A stretch of 64,000 bases of DNA from contig NZ_SOSC01000002.1 of assembly GCF_005049285.1 (NCBI RefSeq), positions 372,001 to 436,000 on the forward strand, read 5' to 3'. The position numbers and the translations under genes are program-made. How positions within the stretch are numbered: the first letter of the stretch is position 1; the number at the start of each line of letters is the position of its first letter. Of this stretch, positions 1 through 8,857 are shown in pieces. The notes under the pieces were generated by a model that saw only the letters and a list, made by a program, of their open reading frames with translations, was not told where the DNA came from and searched no databases. Origin of the DNA: Halorientalis salina (lineage in GTDB: Archaea > Halobacteriota > Halobacteria > Halobacteriales > Haloarculaceae).

Positions 1-355
1 GGACGACCGTCCCCATGGCGATGATCGAGTGCTCGCCGATGGTCGAATCGGTCAGCGTCGAGTTGAACCCGATCAGACAGCCGTCTTCGACGGTCGTGTC
101 GTTGAGGACGGCCCCGTGGCCCACCATGACGTTGTCGCCGACCGAGGAGGCGTGCAGGACCGCGTTGTCGCCCACGTGCGATTCGTGCCCGACGCGGACC
201 GGTGCCACGTCCCCGCGCAACACCACGCCCGGCCAGACGCTGGCGTTCGGTTCGACGGTTACGTCACCGACGACCGTTGCCTCCCGACTGACGTGTGCGT
301 AGCCGTGGATGTCCGGCATCGTGCCCTCGAACCCGTACTCGCGGCTGTCCACCAT
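1..355 (-). CDS. Gamma-carbonic-anhydrase-like hexapeptide-repeat protein (3' part missing)
   Basis: The minus-strand reading frame starts at the ATG at 355 and runs off the window edge after about 118 codons. The translation shows repeated left-handed beta-helix hexapeptides (VVGDVTVEPNASVWPGVVL, then further turns such as SSVGDNVMVGHGAVL). The VLRGD segment and the Gln/His-rich turns match the gamma carbonic anhydrase / acyltransferase fold family, whose members bind a metal through histidines at trimer interfaces. The metal ligand set cannot be fully checked because the gene is cut. True carbonic anhydrase activity versus a generic LbH protein is undecided. It is divergent from the FAH family gene that follows. 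Confidence 0.85.
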   Translation of the reverse strand, partial: MVDSREYGFEGTMPDIHGYAHVSREATVVGDVTVEPNASVWPGVVLRGDVAPVRVGHESHVGDNAVLHASSVGDNVMVGHGAVLNDTTVEDGCLIGFNSTLTDSTIGEHSIIAMGTVV

Positions 356-576
356 ACGACTGCCCAGGCAGTTGGTAGCTTAAAGGGTTGGCTCGGTGGT
401 AACCACGTGGCCCCGGACCGGCGCGGGAGATTACGGGATATTGACGCACAACGCGACCGTCTGGGACGGAACCCAGGGGCAGTTGTGACCGACGAGAACC
501 CGAACACCGACTCGGGAGCAGAGAGCGCGCCCCGATATCGGGAGAGGTAAACCACAGGGGTGGGAAGCCACGCGCG

Positions 577-1287
577 ATGAAACTCGCACGTGCGGACACA
601 CCTGATGGCGTCGTCGAGGGCGAATACGTCGACGGCACCCTCGAAACCGACGAGGCAACGTACACGATCGGCGAGGACGCGACCCTGCTCGCGCCCTGTG
701 ACCCCGACGCGCTGTTCTGCGTCGGGCGCAACTTCGGCGAGAAGGTCGACCAGATGGATTACGACATCCCGGACGTGCCCGACTGGTTCATCAAACCGCC
801 ACACAGCCTCCACCCGCCCGAGCAGCCCATTCCCTACCCCGAGTGGACCGAGGAACTGACCTACGCCGGGGAACTCGCCGTCGTCATCGACGAGGCGTGC
901 CACGACATCGAGGAAGACGAGGTCGACGACGTGGTCCGGGGCTACACCATTTTGAACGACATGGACGCCCTGGACCAGGAACGTCGCACCGCCCGCAAGG
1001 CCTTCGACAGCTCCGGGCCGCTGGGCCCCTGGATCGAGACCGACTACGAACCGGTCGGCAAGGAGATGGAGACCACGATTAACGGCGAGCGTCGCCAGCA
1101 CGACAACACCGAGAACATGTTCAACAAGCCCCGCGAGACCATCGCCTTCCTCTCGGAGCGATACACCTTCCGCCCGGGCGACGTGATCTCCTTCGGCAGC
1201 CCGGCCAATCCCGGCCTGGTCGAACCCGGCGACGAGATCGAGATCCGCTACGAGGGCATCGGGACGCTGCGAAACACCGTCGAGTAG
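577..1287 (+). CDS. Fumarylacetoacetate hydrolase (FAH) family protein
   Basis: A 236-residue protein whose whole length matches the FAH C-terminal catalytic fold. Family signatures are a FCVGRNFGEK start of the domain near residue 48, YAGELAVVI near 97-103 (metal-binding acid E99), and ILNDMDALDQERR near 125-137 with further metal-binding acids. The C-terminus has the usual FRPGDVISFGSP and EPGDEIEIRYEGIG elements. Family members hydrolyse or decarboxylate 2-oxo-type diketo acids, often in aromatic compound degradation, or act as oxaloacetate decarboxylase/tautomerase. The exact substrate is not readable here. It is a single gene with no catabolic neighbours. Confidence 0.88.
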   Translation: MKLARADTPDGVVEGEYVDGTLETDEATYTIGEDATLLAPCDPDALFCVGRNFGEKVDQMDYDIPDVPDWFIKPPHSLHPPEQPIPYPEWTEELTYAGELAVVIDEACHDIEEDEVDDVVRGYTILNDMDALDQERRTARKAFDSSGPLGPWIETDYEPVGKEMETTINGERRQHDNTENMFNKPRETIAFLSERYTFRPGDVISFGSPANPGLVEPGDEIEIRYEGIGTLRNTVE

Positions 1288-1326
1288 TCGACCGGTCGAA
1301 CGGGTCGGCCGCCCGGCGCTCGCGAA

Positions 1327-1335
1327 GTATTTAAC
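1327..1335 (+). promoter_or_regulatory. Putative archaeal TATA box of the pilus operon
   Basis: GTATTTAAC lies 32-40 bases before the ATG at 1367 in an otherwise GC-rich gap. This spacing fits transcription starting a few bases before the start codon. Confidence 0.5.
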
Positions 1336-1366
1336 ATCCGACAGCCACTGTAGCCGATACCGATTG

Positions 1367-3202
1367 ATGAGTCATGGTTCTGATACCGGGAACGAACAGG
1401 GAGACCGCGGACGAGACGCGGGAACGGCCCCGTTCGCGGAGGTGCTAGCCGACCACGGCACGGCCAGTCGTGCGGACTTGAATTCGAATGGGGAACTTCC
1501 CGTCCGGGATCACCCGACGGTCAGGGCCGTCCTCGGCGACGTTGTGGCGTCCTTTCAGACCGAATCCGAGGACGAGTCGTTCGTCCCGACCCCATCGGCG
1601 TCGTACGTCGCCGAGCAGTTCTTCGATTTCGGGTATCTCGACCGGTACGAGGAGGTCGACCGGACCTGGGTCGACAGGCCGTACGCCTACACGTCGATTC
1701 TCTACGACGAGACGGACAACGAGTACGTCTATCACGTGAGCGAACCGGTCCTCGACGAGTTCGAGCAGTACGTCCGCGAGGACCTCGTCGAGTTGTTGCG
1801 GGACAACCTGCTGTATCACTCCTTCGAGGACGAGGCGGAGCGGGAAACGGTGTTCAGGCGGGAGGCAGAGCGTCTCATCACCGACCACGCGGCGACCGTC
1901 GACTCGGGGTCCCTGCACAAGTTGCTGTACTACCTGCTCCGGGGGTTCATCCACTACGGCCCGATCGACCCGCTGATGCGGGACCCGGCTATCGAGGACA
2001 TCTCCTGTGACGGGGCCGACGTGCCGATCTTCGTCTATCACCGGACGTACCGGGACCTGGTGACGAACGTCGCGTTCGAGCGCGATCGGCTCGATCCCTT
2101 TACCTTCCGTCTGGCACAGCGGGCCGGCAAACAGCTCACCGTCTCGGACCCGCTCGTGGACGCGAGCCTCCCCGACGGGTCGCGCGTCCAGTTGACGCTC
2201 GGCGGCGACGTGAGCACGCGGGGGTCGAACTTCACCATCCGGAAGTTCGCCGACGTGCCGTTCACGCCGGTCGACCTCGTCGCGTCCGGTACCTTCTCGG
2301 CCGCACAGATGGCGTACTTCTGGCTGGTCATCGCGAACAACAAGTCGCTCATTTTCGCCGGCGGGACCGGCTCGGGGAAGACCTCCAGCATGAACGCCGT
2401 CTCCTTTTTCGTTCCGCCCCGGAGCAAAGTCGTCAGCATCGAGGACACCCGCGAGATCGATCTCCCACACGACAACTGGATCCAGAGCGTGACACGCGAC
2501 GGCGTCTCCGCCGACGGACGGGGGGAAGTCTCGATGTACCGGCTCCTCCAAGCGGCGCTGCGCCAGCGGCCGGAGTACCTGCTCGTCGGCGAGATCCGGA
2601 CCGAAGAGCGGGTCGCACTCGCCTTCTTCCAGGCCATGTCGACGGGCCACACCGCCTACACGACGATGCACGCTGACTCGGTCGAGACGGCGCTCAGTCG
2701 GCTACGGAACCCGCCGCTGAACGTGCCGGAACAGATGTTACAGGACCTCGACGTGATCTCGGTCCAGGCACAGACGTTCCTCGGGGACGACCGGGTGCGG
2801 CGGAACCGAACCGTCGCCGAGATATCGGCCGGCGAGTACGGCTCCGGCGTCGAGACCAAGCGCATCTTCGAGCGCGACGCCGCGACCGACACGCACGAAC
2901 AGGTCGGGGACTCGGTCGTGCTCCAGGAGATCGCACACGATCGGGGCTGGGACGACACTCGGCTTGAGCGGGAACTCCGGGAGCGCGAGCGAGTCATCCA
3001 GTATCTCATCGATGCGGGGATGACCGACTACGGGGACGTGGCCCGGACGATCAAGATGTACCACCGCAACCCCGACCGGCTCATGGAGCGAATCCGCGCG
3101 GAGACACTGACGCGCGAGGACCTCCCGGACAGACGGCCGGCCGTCACCGACATCGGCCCGTCGGACATCAGTGGGGCGGAGGACCTCATCGAGGACTCAT
3201 GA
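1367..3202 (+). CDS. Type II/IV secretion (pilus) assembly ATPase, PilB/TadA-like
   Basis: A 611-residue hexameric motor ATPase of the archaeal type IV pilus/archaellum family. It shows a Walker A loop GGTGSGKTSS near residues 330-339, the Asp box IEDTREIDLPH just after it, a Walker B-type segment LLVGEIRTEER near 403, and the conserved His of TGHTAYTTMHAD. The long acidic N-terminal region replaces the bacterial N1 domains. An upstream TTG is in frame, but the ATG at 1367 is preferred. Its end overlaps the next gene at ATGA, so ATPase, membrane platform and pilin are translationally coupled. It probably powers assembly of the surface filament built from the pilin encoded two genes on. Confidence 0.93.
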   Translation: MSHGSDTGNEQGDRGRDAGTAPFAEVLADHGTASRADLNSNGELPVRDHPTVRAVLGDVVASFQTESEDESFVPTPSASYVAEQFFDFGYLDRYEEVDRTWVDRPYAYTSILYDETDNEYVYHVSEPVLDEFEQYVREDLVELLRDNLLYHSFEDEAERETVFRREAERLITDHAATVDSGSLHKLLYYLLRGFIHYGPIDPLMRDPAIEDISCDGADVPIFVYHRTYRDLVTNVAFERDRLDPFTFRLAQRAGKQLTVSDPLVDASLPDGSRVQLTLGGDVSTRGSNFTIRKFADVPFTPVDLVASGTFSAAQMAYFWLVIANNKSLIFAGGTGSGKTSSMNAVSFFVPPRSKVVSIEDTREIDLPHDNWIQSVTRDGVSADGRGEVSMYRLLQAALRQRPEYLLVGEIRTEERVALAFFQAMSTGHTAYTTMHADSVETALSRLRNPPLNVPEQMLQDLDVISVQAQTFLGDDRVRRNRTVAEISAGEYGSGVETKRIFERDAATDTHEQVGDSVVLQEIAHDRGWDDTRLERELRERERVIQYLIDAGMTDYGDVARTIKMYHRNPDRLMERIRAETLTREDLPDRRPAVTDIGPSDISGAEDLIEDS

Positions 3203-5355
3203 ACGACGACAGCGGCGACGAGGTGACGGAAACCCTCCCGTCGGGGATGGATTCGGAGTACGGGCTCGGCGGGATGTCCGAGCCCAGACGGCCGCCGGAC
3301 GCCGACGGGGACCGACTCCGCGAGGAGTACGGTCGACTCCGGGCCTACTTCAAGCGACGGCACCAGGCGTACGCCGACCTCCAGCGCTCGCTCAACCAGG
3401 CCCGGTCGGGCACCAGTTACGACGTCTATCTCACCAACGGCGTCCGCTACGCCGCGAGCGCCGCTGTCGTCGGCGCCGTGATTGGCGTCCTGTTGACGCT
3501 GTTGTTGGACTCCCTCGGAGTCGTCGCGGGGTTACAGAGCCCGCTTCAGGTCACGGGCAGTGTCTCCGAGTACGTCGGTCGGAACCGACTGCTGTTGGTC
3601 GGTGCGGGGTTGTCGGTCGCCCTCGCGCTGACGCTCTCCGGCCTCGTCTGGCAGATACGCTACAGGTACCCCGGGTACGTCGCCAGCGGGCGGCGGCGGA
3701 ACATCGACGTGACGCTCCCCCACGCGATCACGTTCATGTACGCGCTCTCGTACGGCGGCATGGACTTGCTCGAGGTGATCGACGTCATCGCCGAGAAGGA
3801 GGACACCTACGGCGAGGTGGCAAACGAGTGCCAGATGATCGCCCGCGACGTGGAACTGTTCGGTAACGACATCTATTCGGCGCTGCAAAACGCCCGGAAC
3901 CTCACGCCAAGCCGTCACTTCGAGCAGTTCCTCGACGACATGATCGCCGTGCTGGACGCCGGCGGCGACCTCACGGCCTTCTTCGAATCGGAGAGCGACG
4001 AGTACCTCGAAGAATCCCGCGAGGAACAGGAGTCGTTCCTGGAACTGCTCGCGCTGTTGAGCGAGGTGTTCGTCGTCGGCTTCGTCGCCGCGCCGCTGTT
4101 CCTCATCGTCATCCTCGTCATGATCAGCCTGCTGGGCGGGAACACCGTCGAGGAGTTGACGGCCCTGGTCTACGTCGTCTTGCCGCTGGCGATGATCGCG
4201 TTCGTGGTCCTGATCGATACCCTCTCGGAGCCGTATCGGATCGCGACGGTCGAGTTTGATATCCAGCAGGCGGCCGTCCTCGGCGGCAGCCGATCGGTCC
4301 TCCGGTCGGTTCTGGGCGATCGGATCGCCGTCTGCAGGGAGTGGGTCGCCGTCTGGGCCGGGACTGACGACGCCGTCCCGGACCCCCTGACCGAAACCGA
4401 GAAGCGACAGCGCCAGTACCTCGAATACGAGCGCCACCGGCGGTTGCAGACGGCCCGTGAACTCCTCGCGAACCCGCTGGACGCGATCAGTGATCGGCCG
4501 ACGTTGACGCTCGCGTTCTCGGTGCCCGCGGCGACCCTGCTGGTCGGTGTGACGGTCGCCGCTGGGCTCGTCACTCCCACCGGCCGGGCCGTCGTCGAGG
4601 AGCCAGTGTGGACGACGACGCTGCTTTTCGTCCTGCCGCTTCTGGTCGTGCTCGTCCCGCTGTCGGCGTTCCACGAGCGGAAAGCCGGGCGGAACAGGGA
4701 GATCGCCAGCCGGTTCCCGGACACGTTGAACGTGCTGTCGTCGGCCAACCGGATGGGCGTCGCGTTCACCGACGCGCTCACCCTGGTTTCCCGATGGACG
4801 CGCGGGCCGCTGGCAGCGGAGATCGAAACAGTCAGAAACGACATCCGGTGGAACTTCGACACGCACTCGGCGCTGTACGCGTTCGCGGACCGGTTGCGGG
4901 TCGCCCAGCTATCCCGAACGCTGACACTGATCGCCGAAGGGGCGCGGTCCAGCACGGACCTGTCCCGCGTGCTCGCCATCGCGGCAGAGGACACCCGCGA
5001 GCGCGAGCGGGCCAGACGGCGGCGACACGCCGAACTGTCGTCGTACATCGCCGTCGTCGTGATCGGCTTCCTGGTGTACCTGCTGGTCATCCTCCTGCTC
5101 AGCGCCAGCTACCTGGAGCCGATCGCCGAGGCCGCGGCGACCGCGCCGGAGATTCCCGGCCAACCGGAATCACCCCTCGCCCTGCAGAACGTCCCGATCC
5201 AGACCTATCAGGCCCTGTTTTTCCACTCGGCGCTCATCCAGGGCCTCGGCGTCGGCGTGCTCGCGGGCAAGCTCTCGAACGACAGCCTGCTCGGCGGGCT
5301 CAAGTACAGCATCGCACTCGTCGCGCTCACACTCATCGCGTTCACGCTCGCATGA
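3199..5355 (+). CDS. Type II secretion F / TadC-like pilus membrane platform protein
   Basis: A 718-residue polytopic membrane protein with two type II secretion system F domains, the usual arrangement in archaeal TadC/PilC proteins. Hydrophobic segments lie near residues 80-110 and 130-155, then after each cytoplasmic helical domain (about 290-345 and 415-500), with a final group at 610-718. The first F domain carries TFMYALSYGGMDLLEVID and the second carries NVLSSANRMGVAFTDAL, the tandem helical repeats that contact the ATPase. It overlaps the ATPase gene by four bases upstream and the pilin-like gene by four bases downstream. Its role as the inner membrane base of the filament is inferred from family and context. 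Confidence 0.9.
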   Translation: MNDDSGDEVTETLPSGMDSEYGLGGMSEPRRPPDADGDRLREEYGRLRAYFKRRHQAYADLQRSLNQARSGTSYDVYLTNGVRYAASAAVVGAVIGVLLTLLLDSLGVVAGLQSPLQVTGSVSEYVGRNRLLLVGAGLSVALALTLSGLVWQIRYRYPGYVASGRRRNIDVTLPHAITFMYALSYGGMDLLEVIDVIAEKEDTYGEVANECQMIARDVELFGNDIYSALQNARNLTPSRHFEQFLDDMIAVLDAGGDLTAFFESESDEYLEESREEQESFLELLALLSEVFVVGFVAAPLFLIVILVMISLLGGNTVEELTALVYVVLPLAMIAFVVLIDTLSEPYRIATVEFDIQQAAVLGGSRSVLRSVLGDRIAVCREWVAVWAGTDDAVPDPLTETEKRQRQYLEYERHRRLQTARELLANPLDAISDRPTLTLAFSVPAATLLVGVTVAAGLVTPTGRAVVEEPVWTTTLLFVLPLLVVLVPLSAFHERKAGRNREIASRFPDTLNVLSSANRMGVAFTDALTLVSRWTRGPLAAEIETVRNDIRWNFDTHSALYAFADRLRVAQLSRTLTLIAEGARSSTDLSRVLAIAAEDTRERERARRRRHAELSSYIAVVVIGFLVYLLVILLLSASYLEPIAEAAATAPEIPGQPESPLALQNVPIQTYQALFFHSALIQGLGVGVLAGKLSNDSLLGGLKYSIALVALTLIAFTLA

Positions 5356-7052
5356 CAGACAGAGATCTACCAGCCGACAGGGGTACAGCACGGACGGACC
5401 GACAGCGGTTTCGCGGTGACGACCGGGCCGTCTCGGCAGTTCTCGGGTCGGTCCTCATGTTCGGGCTAGCGGTGCTACTGGTCGCGCTCGTCCAGCTCAA
5501 CGCCGTCCCGGCCGCGAACCAGCAAGTCGAGTTCGAGCACAATCAGCGCGCACAGGGCGACATGCAGGAGTTCCAGGAAGTGCTCACCCGCACGGCCGCA
5601 ACCGGCGTCGAAGGGACGGTCAAGATCGAGGCCGGAACCGGCTACCCGACGCGACTGTTCCTGTTCAACCCGCCGCGGGCGACCGGGAGTCTCGACCTCT
5701 CGGAGTCCGGGACGGCGACACTGGACAACGCCCGGGCCGCGGGAGAGGCGGGCGATTACCTGAACGGAACCGAGCGGTCGTTCGCGACGAAGTCGGTCCG
5801 ATACCAACCGAACTACAACGAGTACCGGAACGCACCGACGACGGTCTACGAGAACGGCGTGCTCTACAACCGATACGAGAGCGACCAGTCGCTCGTCCAG
5901 GAACGTGGTGCGCTCGTCAGCGGCCGGCGCATCTCGGTGGTCGCACTGCAGGGTCGACTCTCGACCGCCAGCGCTCACTCGGTGTCGGTCGGTGTAACGC
6001 CTGTCAGCGGCCCGGCCCGAACCGTCAGCGTCGCCGACGACGGGACGCCGATTACCCTGACGGTTCCGACCGAGCTATCAGTCGACGACTGGGAGGCGAT
6101 ACTCGACGACGAACGAACAGCAAACGGCGGCTACGTGGCCGATATCAGACCCGGACCGGACGAGGGGACCGTCACCATCGAACTCCAGCAGGGGGTCACC
6201 TACGACCTGCGGCTCGCCGCGCTCGGGCTCGGGTCCGATTTCGAACGGACGACAGCACCGCAGTACCTCGTCGACGTCGGGGAGAGCAGGTCGACGGTCC
6301 CCGAAAACACCACCCAGCAGTTCACTGTCGAAGTCAGGGACAGGTACAACAACCCAGTGAGTGACGTCGCAGTGACGGCGACGGCCTCCCAGGGAACGGT
6401 GACACCGGTGGAAACCAACCGGAGCGACAGTGACGGACGGGTCACACTGTCCTACGAGACACCGGCTGACGTAGACGAGACGACGCCCGTGACGATCACC
6501 GCGAGTTTCAACGGGACAGCGCCGGCCGCTCAACGTGAGGTGGTTTTGGAACGGAGTGTGTTCGACGCTGACGGGTCGGGAAGCGACGGGGATGGGGGGA
6601 ACACGGTCAACCCGGGCACGGGACAGTCCGTCGCGTTGGTCGACTCGGAACTCGTCGGCGGGACGTGTTCGTCACGGAACCAGGACTGTGTGGCCGACCT
6701 CACCTTCCAGAACCTCGATGCGACGGCCGGCCGGAGCGTCTCCCGGCTGCGCGTCAGTTTCTACTCGGCACAGGGGGACGCGCCGCCGGAGACCTACACG
6801 GTCTCGGACTCGCCGAGCGGCCCGACCGCGACAGGGGACGTCGGTGGCCGCTTCAGGAACGTCTCGGTCACGCCGCTCGCCGCTGCCGACGGGGCGGCTG
6901 GCGGTCCCGACGAGCGGACCTACCGGTTCGCGTTCGACTTCTCCGGAAACAGGGACGGCGTCAAGCGGGGCGATTTCTTCGCTGTCGAGATCATCTACGA
7001 GGACGACGCCGGACGCAGATCGACGGCGACGTACTTCGGTGCACCGGATTAG
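5352..7052 (+). CDS. Very large type IV pilin-like protein with Ig-like (Big-1-type) domain
   Basis: The ATG at 5352 overlaps the previous stop. The 566-residue product has a 24-residue charged leader, then DDRAVSAVLGSV followed by a hydrophobic helix to about residue 50, the class III (prepilin) signal that archaeal PibD peptidase cleaves. Ordinary haloarchaeal pilins have 130-200 residues. Here a long beta-rich ectodomain follows, including a segment at about 305-396 (FTVEVRDRYNNPVSDVAV, then SDGRVTLSYE) resembling bacterial Big-1/invasin Ig-like domains. A final domain contains a possible disulphide pair (GGTCSSRNQDC). Position after the ATPase and TadC genes suggests an operon-specific pilin or tip adhesin. 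Confidence 0.87.
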   Translation: MTDRDLPADRGTARTDRQRFRGDDRAVSAVLGSVLMFGLAVLLVALVQLNAVPAANQQVEFEHNQRAQGDMQEFQEVLTRTAATGVEGTVKIEAGTGYPTRLFLFNPPRATGSLDLSESGTATLDNARAAGEAGDYLNGTERSFATKSVRYQPNYNEYRNAPTTVYENGVLYNRYESDQSLVQERGALVSGRRISVVALQGRLSTASAHSVSVGVTPVSGPARTVSVADDGTPITLTVPTELSVDDWEAILDDERTANGGYVADIRPGPDEGTVTIELQQGVTYDLRLAALGLGSDFERTTAPQYLVDVGESRSTVPENTTQQFTVEVRDRYNNPVSDVAVTATASQGTVTPVETNRSDSDGRVTLSYETPADVDETTPVTITASFNGTAPAAQREVVLERSVFDADGSGSDGDGGNTVNPGTGQSVALVDSELVGGTCSSRNQDCVADLTFQNLDATAGRSVSRLRVSFYSAQGDAPPETYTVSDSPSGPTATGDVGGRFRNVSVTPLAAADGAAGGPDERTYRFAFDFSGNRDGVKRGDFFAVEIIYEDDAGRRSTATYFGAPD

Positions 7053-7088
7053 GGGAGATGGCCCGCACGCGTCACCGCAGCGCGTGAC

Positions 7089-7535
7089 TCAGTCGTCCTC
7101 GCCGTCCTCGATGTCGACGACCAGCACTGGCAACTCGATGCCTTCGACGACGCGCTCGGTGACGCTCCCCATCGAGGCCAGTCGGTCTCGACCGGTCCGG
7201 CCGTGTGTCCCCATCGTCACGAGGTCGATCTCCGCCTCCTCGGCGTACTCGATGATCTCGCGGTGTGGGACGCCCTCGCGGCGCTCGGTCACGACCGGCA
7301 CGTCGACGTCGGCGAGTTCGTCCGTGGCCGCCTCCAGAGCCCGTTCGCCCTCCTGTTCCATCGACGCGGCGATGTCGGCTTTGGCGTCGTCGTCGGCGGC
7401 CAGGTACACGCGGCGGTCGACGACGTAGAGCACGTGCAGCGTCGCGTCGTTGTCGGCGGCGATGTGGGCGGCGTGGTCGAGCGTCTCTGTGGTCCCGCGA
7501 CTTCCATCAGTCGGAACGAGTATTCTGTCGTACAT
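7089..7535 (-). CDS. Universal stress protein family (UspA)
   Basis: A 148-residue single USP domain starting MYDRILVPTDGS. An upstream in-frame start would add 13 residues but would disrupt the usual beginning of the fold. It carries the ATP-binding loop GTHGRTGRDRLASMGSV near the C-terminus, typical of the ATP-binding USP subgroup, and the closing strand ELPVLVVDIE. Haloarchaea carry many such copies. The gene is convergent with the pilin gene. Its stress role is known only at family level and no partner is visible. Confidence 0.93.
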   Translation of the reverse strand: MYDRILVPTDGSRGTTETLDHAAHIAADNDATLHVLYVVDRRVYLAADDDAKADIAASMEQEGERALEAATDELADVDVPVVTERREGVPHREIIEYAEEAEIDLVTMGTHGRTGRDRLASMGSVTERVVEGIELPVLVVDIEDGEDD

Positions 7536-7749
7536 AACGATCCCGTCCGGGAGTTGGAAGGCCGCGTACTTCAAACGGCACCCCGAGCCACCGTGCGATC
7601 AGCCGAGACGACACGAAACGTATCTGGCGGCCTGTATGTAGCGATAAGAATAGGTAGACTCGGACGAGACGGTCCCTACTGAGTGCAATGAGCCAGACGA
7701 TCCATCAGGCGTCCGTGGCGCGACCGCGGGGACGCTACGAGGAGAGCCG

Positions 7750-8304
7750 ATGACGGACGACGAGCCGGTGCGCGTGGAGCTGTACGTTCGGTCGCTCCTG
7801 GCGGGACAGGCACGCAGCCAGCAGGACGAGGCGATCGAGCGATTGGCGGCGCTCGAAGACGCCGGTGTGATCGACGAGTCTCAGCTCGTGATCTGGGGTC
7901 GGCAGGCCCCGGCATCGCCGGCAGAGGCTCGCACGGACGCCGGCGTGTTCGCGCGCAACCGCGTGACCGTCTTCTCGGAGTGGGCGTCGGCCAACGGCCT
8001 CTCGGTCGAAGAGCAGTTCCAGCGTCGGACCGTCGATTCCGCGATCAGCGGAGAAACCTATCGAGCGGTTCGATTCCCCGTCATGACGCTGGCAGAGTAC
8101 CACGGCAAGGACCTCACGTTCGTCGCGCCCGCGAACGGACCCGAAACGACCTACGCCGTCCAGGACCGTCTCGACACGATCGAGATGGAGTCCCGACCCG
8201 CGGACCGGAACGGCGAGTTCCAGCCGATCGAGCAAGCATACGCCGAGCCGCCACACCAGTTGACGCTGACCGATCCGGAGGGAGTGGACGTCCCGGAACC
8301 GTAA
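7750..8304 (+). CDS. Conserved haloarchaeal hypothetical protein
   Basis: A 184-residue soluble protein beginning [25 protein letters not shown]. It has no signal peptide or membrane segment. The N-terminal 90 residues look alpha/beta with an amphipathic helix. The middle ([18 protein letters not shown]) and [10 protein letters not shown] are helix-strand. The C-terminal tail is Pro-rich. The overall pattern resembles haloarchaeal HTH-containing proteins of unknown function, but no DNA-binding motif is certain. It is followed 80 bases later by msrB on the same strand. Coding potential is strong from codon bias and lack of competing frames; function is unknown. Confidence 0.75.
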   Translation: MTDDEPVRVELYVRSLLAGQARSQQDEAIERLAALEDAGVIDESQLVIWGRQAPASPAEARTDAGVFARNRVTVFSEWASANGLSVEEQFQRRTVDSAISGETYRAVRFPVMTLAEYHGKDLTFVAPANGPETTYAVQDRLDTIEMESRPADRNGEFQPIEQAYAEPPHQLTLTDPEGVDVPEP

Positions 8305-8384
8305 TCGGGCGACGTGAGTCTCGATCGTGCCAGGGGCGCGGCGACGGGGGAACGCGTATCAACGTCCACGCCCTAGTCGGTTCC

Positions 8385-8795
8385 ATGTCTCAAGAAGTCG
8401 ACGAGGACCTTCCGGAGACGGACGCGGAGTGGCGCGAGGTACTCACCGACGAGGAGTACGAGATCCTGCGCGAGGCGGGGACCGAACCGAAGTTCAGCGG
8501 CGAGTTGGTCGACCAGAAAGCGGACGGGAACTACGCCTGTGCCGGCTGCGGCGCAGAACTGTTCGACTCCGAGACCAAGTTCGAGTCCGGATCGGGCTGG
8601 CCGAGTTTCTACGACGCGGCGAAGGACAAGATCGAGACGCGAGTGGACACCAGCCACGGCATGCGACGGACCGAAGTCGTCTGTGCGACCTGCGAGGGTC
8701 ACCTCGGCCACGTGTTCGAGGACGGCCCGGACCCGACTGGCAAGCGGTACTGCATCAACTCCGCCGCGCTCGACTTCGAACCCGAGGACAACTGA
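8385..8795 (+). CDS. msrB: Peptide-methionine (R)-S-oxide reductase MsrB
   Basis: A 136-residue enzyme that reduces methionine-R-sulfoxide in proteins. It has both zinc-binding CxxC pairs (C52/C55 in CAGC and C100/C103 in CATC), the signature GSGWPSFY near 69-76, and the catalytic Cys at about 123 in RYCINSAAL. Length and architecture equal the free-standing MsrB family. The ATG at 8385 was chosen because the longer in-frame extension upstream lacks conservation-like content and overlaps the preceding gene. It is cytoplasmic, used in oxidative damage repair; no msrA is adjacent. Confidence 0.95.
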   Translation: MSQEVDEDLPETDAEWREVLTDEEYEILREAGTEPKFSGELVDQKADGNYACAGCGAELFDSETKFESGSGWPSFYDAAKDKIETRVDTSHGMRRTEVVCATCEGHLGHVFEDGPDPTGKRYCINSAALDFEPEDN

Positions 8796-8822
8796 CCCAG
8801 TTGCAATACGTGTCGTAAGGAC

Positions 8823-8833
8823 AATAATTTTAC
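8823..8833 (+). promoter_or_regulatory. Putative TATA box of the histidine kinase gene
   Basis: AATAATTTTAC lies 25-35 bases before the GTG at 8858. This spacing supports that GTG as the start of a leaderless mRNA. Confidence 0.5.
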
Positions 8834-8857
8834 GTCTCGGCAGACAGTAACTAAGCT

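Noticed and set aside
1445-2671. A 408-codon reading frame on the minus strand opposite the pilus ATPase
   Set aside because: It is the GC-rich antisense shadow of a gene with clear Walker motifs; its own translation has no recognisable domain.
3532-4866. A 444-codon minus-strand frame opposite the TadC-like gene
   Set aside because: Rich in Arg, Asp, Gln and His in random arrangement, as expected for the reverse frame of a membrane protein gene; no start signal or motif.
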